This document shows positions 7,683 through 15,053 of a DNA stretch of 19,511 bases, piece after piece. The stretch comes from Clostridia bacterium (GTDB taxonomy: Bacteria > Bacillota > Clostridia > Christensenellales > Aristaeellaceae). The notes under the pieces were generated by a model that saw only the letters and a list, made by a program, of their open reading frames with translations, ran no database searches and had not been told where the DNA came from. Within the stretch, counting starts at the first letter, position 1, and each line of letters begins with the position of its first letter. The stretch spans positions 1 through 19,511 of the forward strand of contig JAFUWR010000390.1 in NCBI GenBank assembly GCA_017471125.1, written 5' to 3'. The position numbers and the translations under genes were made by a program.

Positions 7683-8699
7683 ATGTCCTTTTCCAACGAC
7701 CTTCTCAAATGGTACGACCAGAACCGGCGCGACCTCCCCTGGCGCGGGGCGCAGGACCCCTACCGCATCTGGCTGTCGGAGATCATGCTCCAGCAGACCC
7801 AGACCGAGACGGTGAAGGGCTACTACGCGCGGTTCCTGGAGCGCTTCCCCACCGTTCAGGCGCTGGCCGCGGCGGACGAGGACGCAGTCTTAAAGCTGTG
7901 GGAGGGGCTGGGCGACTATTCTCGCGACCGGAAACTGCACGCGGCGGCGAAGAAGGTGTCCTACGAATACGGCGGCAGCTTCCCCGCGGACGCAGCGGGC
8001 CTGCGCAGGCTGCCGGGCGTCGGCCCCTATGCCGCCAACGCCATCGCCTCCATCGCCTACGGGGAGCCGGTGCCCGCGCTGGACGGCAACCAGGCGCGGG
8101 TGCTGTCCCGGGTGCTGGCGTGGGAGGAAGAGATCAAGACCCCCTTCGACCTGCTGGCCCCGGCCACGGAAATGATGGACAAGGCCCGCCCCGGCGACTA
8201 CAACCAGGCGCTGATGGACCTGGGCGCGACGATCTGCGTCCCCAAGTCGCCCCGATGCGGGGACTGTCCCGTGGCGGATCACTGTCAGGCCTACCGCGAG
8301 GACGCGGCGATGGACTTCCCCCTGAAGCCCGCGCCCGTGGCGAAGAAGGAGCAGGACTGGACGATCCTGCTCGTCACCGTGGATGGGAGGCTGCTGACCC
8401 GCCGCCGTCCCAAGGGGCTGCTGGGCGGGCTGTACGAATTCGTGGCCATCGAGGGCCGCTTCCCCGACGGGGAGAGCATCGCGGCGGCGCTGACCGAGCG
8501 CGGCTTCACGAACCCCCGCGTCACCGAGCGCCTGCCCGACGCGAAGCACGTCTTTACCCACCTGGTCTGGCACATGCAGGGCTGGCGGGCGACCTGCGAC
8601 GCCGCGCCGGAGGGGTACGTCCCCGTCGATGTAAACGAGCTGTCCAAGCTGGCCTTCCCCAGCGCCCTGCGCATATACAGAGAGGCGGCGATCCGTTGA
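7683..8699 (+). CDS. mutY: A/G-specific adenine DNA glycosylase MutY
   Basis: This is a 338-residue base-excision repair enzyme that removes adenine mispaired with 8-oxoguanine. The N-terminal part has WLSEIMLQQTQTETV with the expected catalytic Glu33. The helix-hairpin-helix LRRLPGVGPYAANAIAS (107-123) is followed by PALDGNQARVLSRVL with catalytic Asp134. The [4Fe-4S] cluster motif C-x6-C-x2-C-x5-C is complete (Cys185, 192, 195, 201). The C-terminal Nudix-like domain that reads 8-oxoG is present (about 224-330, including RRRPKGLLGGLYEF and HVFTHLVWHMQGW). A GGGGG ribosome site (7672-7676) lies 6 nt before the ATG. The usual GLGYYSRARNL segment reads GLGDYSRDRKL here, a small departure. No separate promoter is evident, so mutY may depend on read-through from the CapA-like gene. 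Confidence 0.96.
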   Translation: MSFSNDLLKWYDQNRRDLPWRGAQDPYRIWLSEIMLQQTQTETVKGYYARFLERFPTVQALAAADEDAVLKLWEGLGDYSRDRKLHAAAKKVSYEYGGSFPADAAGLRRLPGVGPYAANAIASIAYGEPVPALDGNQARVLSRVLAWEEEIKTPFDLLAPATEMMDKARPGDYNQALMDLGATICVPKSPRCGDCPVADHCQAYREDAAMDFPLKPAPVAKKEQDWTILLVTVDGRLLTRRRPKGLLGGLYEFVAIEGRFPDGESIAAALTERGFTNPRVTERLPDAKHVFTHLVWHMQGWRATCDAAPEGYVPVDVNELSKLAFPSALRIYREAAIR

Positions 8700-8710
8700 A
8701 GGTCGCCGCC
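8684..8710. terminator. Hairpin at the mutY/nudC convergent junction
   Basis: A 10-bp GC-rich stem with one G-T wobble (8684-8693 with 8701-8710) and a 7-nt loop that contains the mutY stop codon. On the plus strand it is followed after a few bases by a T-rich stretch (8716-8722 region). It ends 7 bp before the nudC stop and probably works for both strands. Confidence 0.65.
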
Positions 8711-8717
8711 CCTAAGT

Positions 8718-9554
8718 TTATTTCGGTTCCTTGCCCGCCTTGAACACCATCATCATCTCGTGGGTGAGGCTGAAGTCGTTGGGCTGGCCCTCCACGTCCT
8801 CGCGCCGGGTCCAGACGGCCTCCTTCAATTCGTTGGCGTCCATGTGGATCTCGGTGGAGCCGTCCACGTCGCAGTAGAACCCGGCCAGCAGGTCGTCCAC
8901 GATGCCCCAGGGCTGGCTCTTGTAGTAGCGGATGTTCTTGACCCGAAGCCCCGCCTCCTCCATGACCTCCCGGGCCACGGTCTCCTCCAGCGTCTCGCCG
9001 ATCTCCGTGAACCCCGCGATCAGCGCGTAGAAGGGGATGTCCCGGCCCTTGTACTTGGTGGTCAGGATGGAATCGCCGTTGGTGACGCCCACGATGACCG
9101 CCGGGATGATGCGCGGGTAGATGCGCCGACGGCAGGCGTCGCAGACCACGGCCCGCTCGTCCGTCGCCACGTGGGTCGGCTTCCCGCAGCGGCCGCAGTA
9201 GCGGTTGTCCGCGTACCAGTTGGCGAGTTGGAACGCCGTCCACGCCGCGAAGATGGTCTCCCGCGGCCCCGCGGCGCGGCTGCGCAGCCCCTTCACCGCG
9301 CAGTACTCCCAGCCCTCGGGCGGCTCCACGTCGGCGTCCACCGCCAGGTAGCAAGGCGCGTCGTCCAGCGTGAACAGGAAGCGGTATTCCCCCGCGTCGG
9401 GGAAGTCGCTCACCCGCGGCAGCGCGACCGCGTCCCCCTCGAACCGGCAGAGCACCTCCGGCCCGCGGATGATGAACGCCGCGCCCGCCGGGTCCAGCGG
9501 CCGGTCGGGGATGAATTCGTTGTGGAGCTTGTGGGGATAGATGTCCTGTATCAA
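8718..9554 (-). CDS. nudC: NudC-type Nudix hydrolase (NAD(H) diphosphatase family)
   Basis: The protein has 278 residues in the NudC layout: an N-terminal domain, a Cys4 zinc motif (Cys120, 123, 138, 141), and a Nudix domain. The Nudix box is complete at 181-203 (G-x5-E-x7-RE-V-x-EE-x-G-L). Family members cleave NADH/NAD+ to NMN and AMP, and some remove NAD caps from RNA. The NudC hallmark after the box, SQPWPFPxS in the classical enzymes, reads SQPWGIVDD (213-221), so only SQPW is kept and exact substrate preference is open. The start codon is TTG at 9554: a GAGGG ribosome site (9562-9566) lies 7 nt upstream and there is no better ATG. It is the last gene of a three-gene unit, 25 nt after the Ldh_2 gene. 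Confidence 0.92.
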   Translation of the reverse strand: MIQDIYPHKLHNEFIPDRPLDPAGAAFIIRGPEVLCRFEGDAVALPRVSDFPDAGEYRFLFTLDDAPCYLAVDADVEPPEGWEYCAVKGLRSRAAGPRETIFAAWTAFQLANWYADNRYCGRCGKPTHVATDERAVVCDACRRRIYPRIIPAVIVGVTNGDSILTTKYKGRDIPFYALIAGFTEIGETLEETVAREVMEEAGLRVKNIRYYKSQPWGIVDDLLAGFYCDVDGSTEIHMDANELKEAVWTRREDVEGQPNDFSLTHEMMMVFKAGKEPK

Positions 9555-9579
9555 AACAGCGCCCTCGCTTTCTTGATGT

Positions 9580-10689
9580 TCAGTCCCAGGGGAAGCGGTA
9601 CTTGTCCTCCAGGCTCAATTCCTTCCGCACGGCGTTCAATTCGCCCTGCACGGATTCGTTGATGAGCACGCCGTCGGCCTGCTTCAGCTTGATCTCGTAT
9701 TCCTTCTCGCCCGCGGTGTAGATGCGCTCGGCCCCGGGCATGCGCTTCGACGCCCGCACGGCCCGCAGGATCTCCCCGGATTTCCTGCGGCACACGTCCT
9801 CGCCCAGGAAGTGATCGGTGTCAATGGCGATGAAGAAGTGCCCGAGCCGCGGGGCGCATTGGTTCCCGTGCTCGTCTTTGCCGTTGAGCGCCTTGCCGTA
9901 GTACCCGTCCTGGAGCGCCGCACACATCAGCTCCACGAACATCGCAAAGCCGTAGCCCTTGTACCCGGCCAGGTCCTCCCCGACGCCGCCCACGGTGGTC
10001 AGCGCGGCGGTGTTGTCCCGGATGCGCTTGAGCGCGGCGTCGGCATCGCCGGTGACCAGTTGGCCGTCGTCGCCGATGATGGTCCCGGGGCGCACGTCCT
10101 CGCCCACCCGGGCGTAGTATTCGATCTTGCCGTTCTGGGTGATGGACGTGGCGCAGTCGAAGTTGAAGTCGAAGGGCTCGTCGGTGGGCACGCCCAGGGT
10201 CAGCGGGTTGGTGCCGAACATGCCCTCCACGCCCCAGGTGGGCGCGACGGAGGGCCGCGCGTTGGTGCCGGTCATGCCCACGCACCCGGCCTTGGCCGCC
10301 ATGCTGGTGTAGTACCCGGCGATGCCGTAGTGACAGGAGTTCCGCGCCACCACCATGCCCATGCCGTAGGCCTTGGCCTTCCGGATCGCCAGGGACATGG
10401 ACTTGTAGCCGACCACCTGGCCCATGCCGTCGTGGCCGTCCACCACCGCCGTGGTGGGGGTCTCCTTCACGATCTCGTACTCGGTGACCGGCTTCTGCAC
10501 CCCCGCCCGGATGCGGTCCAGGTAGATGGGCTTGAAGCGGTTCACGCCGTGGGACTCGATGCCGCGCCGGTCCGCCTCCAGCAGGATGTCCGCGCACAGC
10601 CGCGCGTCGTCCTCCGGGACGCCGTAGCGGACGAAGGTCTCCACGACGAAGTCGGTGATGGTCTGCCAGTCGATGCGCATCTGTGCCAT
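9580..10689 (-). CDS. Ldh_2 family malate/L-lactate-type NAD(P)-dependent dehydrogenase
   Basis: The protein has 369 residues, the normal length for the malate/lactate/ureidoglycolate dehydrogenase family (Ldh_2), which is unrelated to the Rossmann-fold lactate and malate dehydrogenases. Characteristic segments are ADRRGIESHGVNRF with the conserved His47, VVDGHDGMGQVVG (82-94), VVARNSCHYGIAGYY (113-127, His120), GMTGTNARPSVAPTWG (138-153), GTNPLTLGVPT (159-169) and AGYKGYGFAMFVELMC (241-256). Family members reduce 2-oxo acids or cyclic imino acids, or oxidise malate, (S)-lactate, ureidoglycolate or sulfolactate; the substrate cannot be assigned here. The ATG at 10689 is preceded by AAGGAGG (10697-10703) with 7-nt spacing, and that ribosome site lies inside the end of the upstream gene, which suggests translational coupling. 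Confidence 0.93.
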   Translation of the reverse strand: MAQMRIDWQTITDFVVETFVRYGVPEDDARLCADILLEADRRGIESHGVNRFKPIYLDRIRAGVQKPVTEYEIVKETPTTAVVDGHDGMGQVVGYKSMSLAIRKAKAYGMGMVVARNSCHYGIAGYYTSMAAKAGCVGMTGTNARPSVAPTWGVEGMFGTNPLTLGVPTDEPFDFNFDCATSITQNGKIEYYARVGEDVRPGTIIGDDGQLVTGDADAALKRIRDNTAALTTVGGVGEDLAGYKGYGFAMFVELMCAALQDGYYGKALNGKDEHGNQCAPRLGHFFIAIDTDHFLGEDVCRRKSGEILRAVRASKRMPGAERIYTAGEKEYEIKLKQADGVLINESVQGELNAVRKELSLEDKYRFPWD

Positions 10690-10692
10690 GGG

Positions 10693-11193
10693 TCAGCCTC
10701 CTTGATCCGCGGTCGTATCGTCGGTCGTCATCTGTAATGTCGCCTCGGTCAGCACCTGCCAGGCGGCGCGGGCCGTCTCGCTGGCGGCGAGCCGCGCCAT
10801 GTCCGCGTCCACGCCCGCGTCCTCGTAAAGCGGCGCTTCGTTCGCGTAGTCCTCGAAGGCCGCGTCCGCCTGCGCGAACACCGCGTCGCGGTTCTCCATG
10901 AACCGCAATTGCCGCGCCGCGCCCAGGGCGTCCCAGGCGATGTCCAGGTTCTCGACCAGCGCGTCCCTATCGGCGTCCCGGAGCGCCTTTTCCTCCGCGA
11001 ACGTCAGCGCCTTGCAGACCGCCACCGCCAATTTCAGCGAGTAGCCCGCCGAACCCTCCCCCGGCTCGGCCACCGGGCTCAGGTACCCGGTCAGCAGCGC
11101 CTGGGGCGTGGTTGCGCCCTCTCCCAGCGCGGCGCACAGCGGCATCGCCGCTAATATCAGCGCCGCCGTCAGCAGCGCGAACGCCTTCCGCAT
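10693..11193 (-). CDS. Small secreted protein of unknown function
   Basis: The encoded 166-residue protein is not one I recognise. It begins MRKAFALLTAALILAAMPLC, a typical Sec signal peptide with a likely cleavage near residues 20-24; there is a Cys at 20 but no proper lipobox, so a lipoprotein is unlikely. The mature part is Ala/Asp/Glu-rich and looks largely helical, with no clear domain motif. The ATG at 11193 is preferred because the AAGGAGG at 11202-11208 is 8 nt away; the ATG at 11199 would be only 2 nt from it. The stop (10693-10695) is 3 nt from the Ldh_2 start, so the two are almost certainly co-transcribed. An exported protein in an operon with a cytoplasmic dehydrogenase and a NudC hydrolase has no obvious shared role. 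Confidence 0.8.
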   Translation of the reverse strand: MRKAFALLTAALILAAMPLCAALGEGATTPQALLTGYLSPVAEPGEGSAGYSLKLAVAVCKALTFAEEKALRDADRDALVENLDIAWDALGAARQLRFMENRDAVFAQADAAFEDYANEAPLYEDAGVDADMARLAASETARAAWQVLTEATLQMTTDDTTADQGG

Positions 11194-11218
11194 GTCCATC
11201 GCCTCCTTGTATGCTATG

Positions 11219-11247
11219 ATATTACCACGAATGGCGGGAAATTGCAA
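11219..11247 (-). promoter_or_regulatory. Candidate promoter for the secreted protein/Ldh_2/nudC unit
   Basis: The minus strand reads -35 TTGCAA (11247-11242), a 17-bp spacer and -10 TAATAT (11224-11219). Each box matches the consensus at four of six positions. Transcription would start near 11212, giving a short leader of about 19 nt that holds the ribosome site. Confidence 0.5.
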
Positions 11248-11260
11248 GGCGTCGGGCGAG

Positions 11261-11289
11261 TTGAACTTTCGCCGGTTTCGTGATAAGAT
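11261..11289 (+). promoter_or_regulatory. Candidate promoter for the YfcE-like gene
   Basis: The -35 is TTGAAC (11261-11266), the spacer is 17 bp and the -10 is TAAGAT (11284-11289) preceded by TGA as an extended -10. The start would fall near 11296, so the in-frame ATG at 11296 would be at the very 5' end; the ATG at 11326 with its own ribosome site fits better. The opposing promoter's -35 is only 13 bp away, back to back. Confidence 0.55.
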
Positions 11290-11325
11290 ATATACATGAA
11301 TACGAATAAAAGGAAGGATGACGAT

Positions 11326-11877
11326 ATGAAGTGGATGATCGCGTCGGACATACACGGCAGCGCGAAGTGGTGTGAGAAGCTGATCGAGGCGTGGCGCACA
11401 GAGCGCCCCGGGCGGCTCGTGCTGCTTGGGGACCTGCTCTACCACGGCCCGCGCAACGACCTGCCCGAGGACTACGCGCCGAAGAAGGTCATCGCGATGC
11501 TGAACGCCATCGCGCCGGAATTGCTCTGCGTGCGGGGCAACTGCGAGGCCGAGGTGGACCAGATGGTGCTGGACTTTCCCGTGATGGCGGACTACGCCGT
11601 GCTGTGCGTGGACGGCCACACGATCTACGTGACCCACGGCCACGTGCACGGCGAGGACGCGCCGCCGCCCCTCAAGGACGGGGACATACTGCTCTGCGGC
11701 CACACCCACGTGCCCGGCCTGCGCCGCCACGAGGGGTATACCTACATGAACCCCGGCTCGGTGTCCATCCCCAAGAACGGCTCCGCCCACAGCTACGTCA
11801 CCCTCGAGGACGGCCTCGCCGCGTGGAAGGACCTGGGGAACGACTGCGCCGTCTACGACACCCACCGGCTCTGGTAA
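11326..11877 (+). CDS. YfcE-type metallophosphoesterase (phosphodiesterase)
   Basis: The protein has 183 residues, matching the roughly 184 of YfcE-family phosphodiesterases. All metal-binding blocks of the calcineurin-like fold are visible: SDIHG (Asp8, His10), LLGDLLYHGPRN (Asp36), RGNCEAEVD (Asn72), VTHGHVHG (His104, His106) and CGHTHVPG (His126, His128). Family members hydrolyse model phosphodiesters with manganese; the natural substrate is generally not known. The ATG at 11326 has AGGAAGG (11311-11317) 8 nt upstream, and the protein then begins MKWMIASDIHG as the family does. It stands alone on its strand between a divergent operon and an intergenic repeat. Confidence 0.93.
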   Translation: MKWMIASDIHGSAKWCEKLIEAWRTERPGRLVLLGDLLYHGPRNDLPEDYAPKKVIAMLNAIAPELLCVRGNCEAEVDQMVLDFPVMADYAVLCVDGHTIYVTHGHVHGEDAPPPLKDGDILLCGHTHVPGLRRHEGYTYMNPGSVSIPKNGSAHSYVTLEDGLAAWKDLGNDCAVYDTHRLW

Positions 11878-11931
11878 AACACAGTTCACAATAGTTTGAT
11901 ACTATAAACTTATAATATGTGGCAGAACTGC

Positions 11932-11951
11932 GGGCGCTGGGGGCAGCGCCC
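11932..11951. other. GC-rich hairpin after the YfcE-like gene
   Basis: A 7-bp perfect stem (11932-11938 with 11945-11951) and a 6-nt G-rich loop lie about 55 bp after the stop. No T-run follows; a heptanucleotide repeat begins immediately. It could serve as a terminator, but its attachment to the repeat suggests it belongs to a dispersed intergenic element. Confidence 0.5.
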
Positions 11952-11979
11952 CTACTCCCTACTGCCTACTCCCTACTCC
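11952..11979. repeat. Heptanucleotide tandem repeat CTACTCC x4
   Basis: Four consecutive 7-bp units (11952-11958, 11959-11965, 11966-11972, 11973-11979) read CTACTCC, CTACTGC, CTACTCC, CTACTCC, with a partial fifth. The pyrimidine-rich strand is the plus strand. A second heptad family is found at both ends of the element at 16331-16558. Confidence 0.9.
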
Positions 11980-12037
11980 CTAACTTCAAATATTCATCGA
12001 GAAATAACACTACGAACCGTTATCTTAGCGGAAATCG

Positions 12038-12080
12038 CGCGGATATATAGGTATAATAAATATGGATAGATATATCCGCG
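12038..12080 (+). promoter_or_regulatory. -10 box enclosed by an 11-bp inverted repeat, upstream of the activase operon
   Basis: Arms CGCGGATATAT (12038-12048) and ATATATCCGCG (12070-12080) are perfect inverted repeats 32 bp apart centre to centre, about three helical turns. The 21-bp interval holds a consensus TATAAT (12052-12057). No good -35 is found at 16-18 bp, which would fit an activator- or repressor-controlled promoter. The arms are a candidate operator; this is inference from symmetry and position. Confidence 0.55.
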
Positions 12081-12126
12081 AATGATACGACAGAGGGCGG
12101 CGAAGGGGCCGCGAGGACGCATAGAC

Positions 12127-15036
12127 ATGAGAATCGGACTGGACATCGGATCGACCACCATCAAGTGCGTGGTGCTGGACGCGGAGGGGAACATCGTATT
12201 CTCCCGCTATCAGCGCCACAAGTCGCAGATCGCGCAGCTTGCGGAGGTGCTGCTGCACACCATCCAGGCGGAGTTCCCGGGGGAGAAGTTCACCCTCGGC
12301 ATCTCCGGCTCGGCGGGCATGGGGCTGGCGGAGGAGCTGGACATCGACTTCCAGCAGGAGGTCTACGCCACCCGCGTCGCCTTGAAGCACCTGGTCCCGG
12401 AGGCGGACTGCGCCATCGAGCTGGGCGGCGAGGACGCGAAGATACTGTTCCTGCCCCGCGACGGCGTGGGCGGGCTCGAGGTGCGCATGAACGGCACCTG
12501 CGCCGGGGGCACCGGCGCGTTCATCGACCAGATGGCCACCCTGATGGACGTGTCCGTGGAGCAGCTGGAGCCCATGTCCGCCGCCCACCAGCGCAGCTAT
12601 GCCATCGCGTCCCGGTGCGGCGTGTTCGCCAAGTCCGACATCCAGCCGCTTTTGAACCAGGGCGCGCGCAAGGAGGACGTGGCCCGCAGCATCTTCGAGG
12701 CCGTGGCCGGGCAGACCATCGTGGGCCTGGCCCAGGGCCGGGAGATCACCGGCAACGTGGTCTACCTGGGCGGGCCGCTGACCTTCTTCTCCCAGCTTCG
12801 GGACTGCTTCGACCAGGCGCTGGGCATCGAGGGCGTCCATCCCGAGAATTCGCTGTACTTCGTGTCCATCGGCGCGGCCATGCTGGCCGAGCGCGAGGTG
12901 GACATCGACGCGCTGCTCCCCCGCATCCGCCGCCGCGCCCAGGGCGCGCGCTACGTAGCCTGTCCCCCGCTGTTCAACGACCCGGCGGAATACGAGGCGT
13001 TCAAGGCCCGCCACGCCCGGGCCAAGGTGGAGACCGTTCAAAAGCCCGGCTACAAGGGCAAGGTCTACATCGGCATCGACTCCGGCTCCACCACCATCAA
13101 GGCCGTGGTCATCGACGAGGACTTCAACCTCTTAAAGACCGCCTACATGTCCAACAAGGGCAATCCCCTGCCCGCCGTGCAGAAATTCCTGAAGGAATTC
13201 TACGCGGAATACCCCGAGGCCACGGTGGCCGGGGCCGGGGCCACCGGCTACGGCGAGGCGCTGGTGCAGGCGGCGTTCCGGCTGGACGGCGGCGTGGTGG
13301 AGACCGTGGCACACTTCATCGCGGCGCGGCAATTGCAGCCCCAGGTGGACTTCATCATCGACATCGGCGGGCAGGACATCAAGTGCTTCCGCATCCGCGA
13401 CGGCGCCATCGACGACATCTTCTTGAACGAGGCCTGCTCCTCCGGCTGCGGCTCCTTCATACAGACCTTCGCCGCGGCGTGGGGCCTGCCGGTGGACGAG
13501 TTCGCCCGCCGCGGCCTGATGGCGAAGCAGCCCGTCGATCTGGGCTCCCGCTGCACGGTGTTTATGAACTCCTCTGTGAAGCAGGCGCAGAAGGACGGCG
13601 CGACCCTCGAGGACATCTCCGCGGGCCTGTCCATCTCCATCGTCAAAAACGCGCTGTACAAGGTCATCCGCACGGCCAACGCCGCCGAGCTGGGCGACCA
13701 CATCGTGGTGCAGGGCGGCACTTTCCTGAACGACGCCGTGCTCCGGGCGTTCGAGCGGGAGATCGGCAAGGACGTGGTGCGGCCCAACATCGCGGGCCTG
13801 ATGGGGGCCTACGGCGTGGCCGTGTGGTCTGCGGGACGCTCCAAGGGCGAAAGCACCATGCTCTCCCCCGCCGAGCTGGAGGCCTTCACCATGCAGACCA
13901 CCAACACCCGCTGCCAGGGCTGCAAGAACCACTGCATGCTGAACATCATCCGCTTCGACGGCGGGCGGCGCTTCATCTCCGGCAACCGCTGCGAGAAGAT
14001 GACCGGCAGCGGCAAGGCCGAGATGCCCAACATGTATGAGATCAAGCGACAGCTCCTGCGCGGGTTCGCCCCGGGCGAGGACCGCCGCGGCAGGATCGGC
14101 ATACCGATGGGGCTGAACATGTACGAGCTCTTCCCCTTCTGGCACAAGCTGTTCACGCAGCTGGGCTTCGAGGTGGTGCAGTCCCCGGAATCCGACCACG
14201 CGCTTTACGCCATGGGCCAGCGCACCATCCCGTCGGACACCGCCTGCTACCCCGCCAAGCTGATGCACGGCCACATCGAGTGGCTGCTGCAGCAGGGCGT
14301 GGACGCGGTGTTCTACCCCTGCCTGAGCTACAACTTCGACGAGGGCAAGGGCGACAACCACTACAACTGCCCGGTGGTGGCCTACTATCCCGAGGTGCTC
14401 AGGCTCAACGTGCCGGGGCTCAAGGACGTGAAGTTCATCTCCGACTACCTGGGCATCCACCGTCCCAAGGACTTCGAGAAGAAGTTCCCGAAGGTGCTGG
14501 AACGATACTTCCCCGGCATCCCGAAGCGGGAGGTCCGCGACGCCGTGCGCGCCGCCTACGCCGCCTACGACGAGCACATGGCCACGGTCCGGCAAAAGGG
14601 CGACGCGATGCTGAAGGAGGCCCGGCAGAAGGGCATCCCGGTCATCATCCTCTGCGGTCGCCCGTACCACGTGGACCCGGAGATCAGCCACGGCATCGAC
14701 CGCCAGATCGCGCAGTTGGGCGCGGTGGTGGTCACCGAGGACAGCGTGAACATGGGGGTCCAGAAGTTCGAGGTCAACGTGCTGAACCAGTGGACCTACC
14801 ACTCCCGGCTGTACTCCGCGGCGCAGTACGTGGCGTCCTGCGGCGACCCGGGCATCAACCTGGTGCAGCTCGTGTCCTTCGGCTGCGGCGTGGACGCCAT
14901 CACCACCGACGAGGTCCGCGCCATACTCGCCCGGGGCCGCAAGCTGTACACCCAATTGAAGATCGACGAGATCACCAACCCCGGCGCGGTGCGCATCCGC
15001 TTGCGGAGCCTGTTCGCCGCCCTGGGCCAGGAATGA
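12127..15036 (+). CDS. Double ASKHA-domain 2-hydroxyacyl-CoA dehydratase activase with DUF2229-like region
   Basis: The protein has 969 residues. Two BadF/BadG/BcrA/BcrD-type ATPase domains lie in tandem: the first (1-265) begins MRIGLDIGSTTIK, the second (312-570) begins VYIGIDSGSTTIK. Each has an adenosine-site motif (YLGGPLTF 213-220; VQGGTFLN 528-535) and the two Cys that bind the bridging [4Fe-4S] cluster in HgdC-type activases (Cys125 in GTCAGGTGAF and Cys164 in SRCGVFAKS; Cys437 in EACSSGCGSF and Cys476 in SRCTVFMNS). The rest (about 590-960) is Cys-rich: a Cys596-Cys599-Cys603-Cys622 group, then Cys707 in SDTACYPAK and Cys732 in YPCLSYN, as in DUF2229/HgdB-related proteins. Such proteins hydrolyse ATP to push low-potential electrons to a partner. 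The ATG at 12127 is used because GAGGA (12113-12117) is 9 nt upstream and the remaining N-terminus matches the family; the in-frame ATG at 12082 lies beyond a good ribosome site. Substrate unknown. Confidence 0.9.
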   Translation: MRIGLDIGSTTIKCVVLDAEGNIVFSRYQRHKSQIAQLAEVLLHTIQAEFPGEKFTLGISGSAGMGLAEELDIDFQQEVYATRVALKHLVPEADCAIELGGEDAKILFLPRDGVGGLEVRMNGTCAGGTGAFIDQMATLMDVSVEQLEPMSAAHQRSYAIASRCGVFAKSDIQPLLNQGARKEDVARSIFEAVAGQTIVGLAQGREITGNVVYLGGPLTFFSQLRDCFDQALGIEGVHPENSLYFVSIGAAMLAEREVDIDALLPRIRRRAQGARYVACPPLFNDPAEYEAFKARHARAKVETVQKPGYKGKVYIGIDSGSTTIKAVVIDEDFNLLKTAYMSNKGNPLPAVQKFLKEFYAEYPEATVAGAGATGYGEALVQAAFRLDGGVVETVAHFIAARQLQPQVDFIIDIGGQDIKCFRIRDGAIDDIFLNEACSSGCGSFIQTFAAAWGLPVDEFARRGLMAKQPVDLGSRCTVFMNSSVKQAQKDGATLEDISAGLSISIVKNALYKVIRTANAAELGDHIVVQGGTFLNDAVLRAFEREIGKDVVRPNIAGLMGAYGVAVWSAGRSKGESTMLSPAELEAFTMQTTNTRCQGCKNHCMLNIIRFDGGRRFISGNRCEKMTGSGKAEMPNMYEIKRQLLRGFAPGEDRRGRIGIPMGLNMYELFPFWHKLFTQLGFEVVQSPESDHALYAMGQRTIPSDTACYPAKLMHGHIEWLLQQGVDAVFYPCLSYNFDEGKGDNHYNCPVVAYYPEVLRLNVPGLKDVKFISDYLGIHRPKDFEKKFPKVLERYFPGIPKREVRDAVRAAYAAYDEHMATVRQKGDAMLKEARQKGIPVIILCGRPYHVDPEISHGIDRQIAQLGAVVVTEDSVNMGVQKFEVNVLNQWTYHSRLYSAAQYVASCGDPGINLVQLVSFGCGVDAITTDEVRAILARGRKLYTQLKIDEITNPGAVRIRLRSLFAALGQE

Positions 15037-15053
15037 GGCATCGAGGTTTCATC

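Noticed and set aside
11296..11325. Upstream ATG start for the YfcE-like gene
   Set aside because: It would lie at the transcription start itself with no ribosome site, and the extra residues (MNTNKRKDDD) are not part of the family; ATG 11326 has AGGAAGG at 8 nt.
11885..11916. Promoter at TATAAT 11911-11916 after the YfcE-like gene
   Set aside because: The only -35-like word (TTCACA at 11885) is 20 bp away, and a hairpin with repeats lies between it and the next gene; probably chance in AT-rich DNA.
11952..11979. CRISPR array
   Set aside because: The units are only 7 bp and contiguous, with no spacers; this is a simple tandem repeat.
13132..14955. Minus-strand open frame of 607 codons opposite the activase gene
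   Set aside because: It has no recognisable motif and is opposite a clear conserved protein; a GC-bias shadow.
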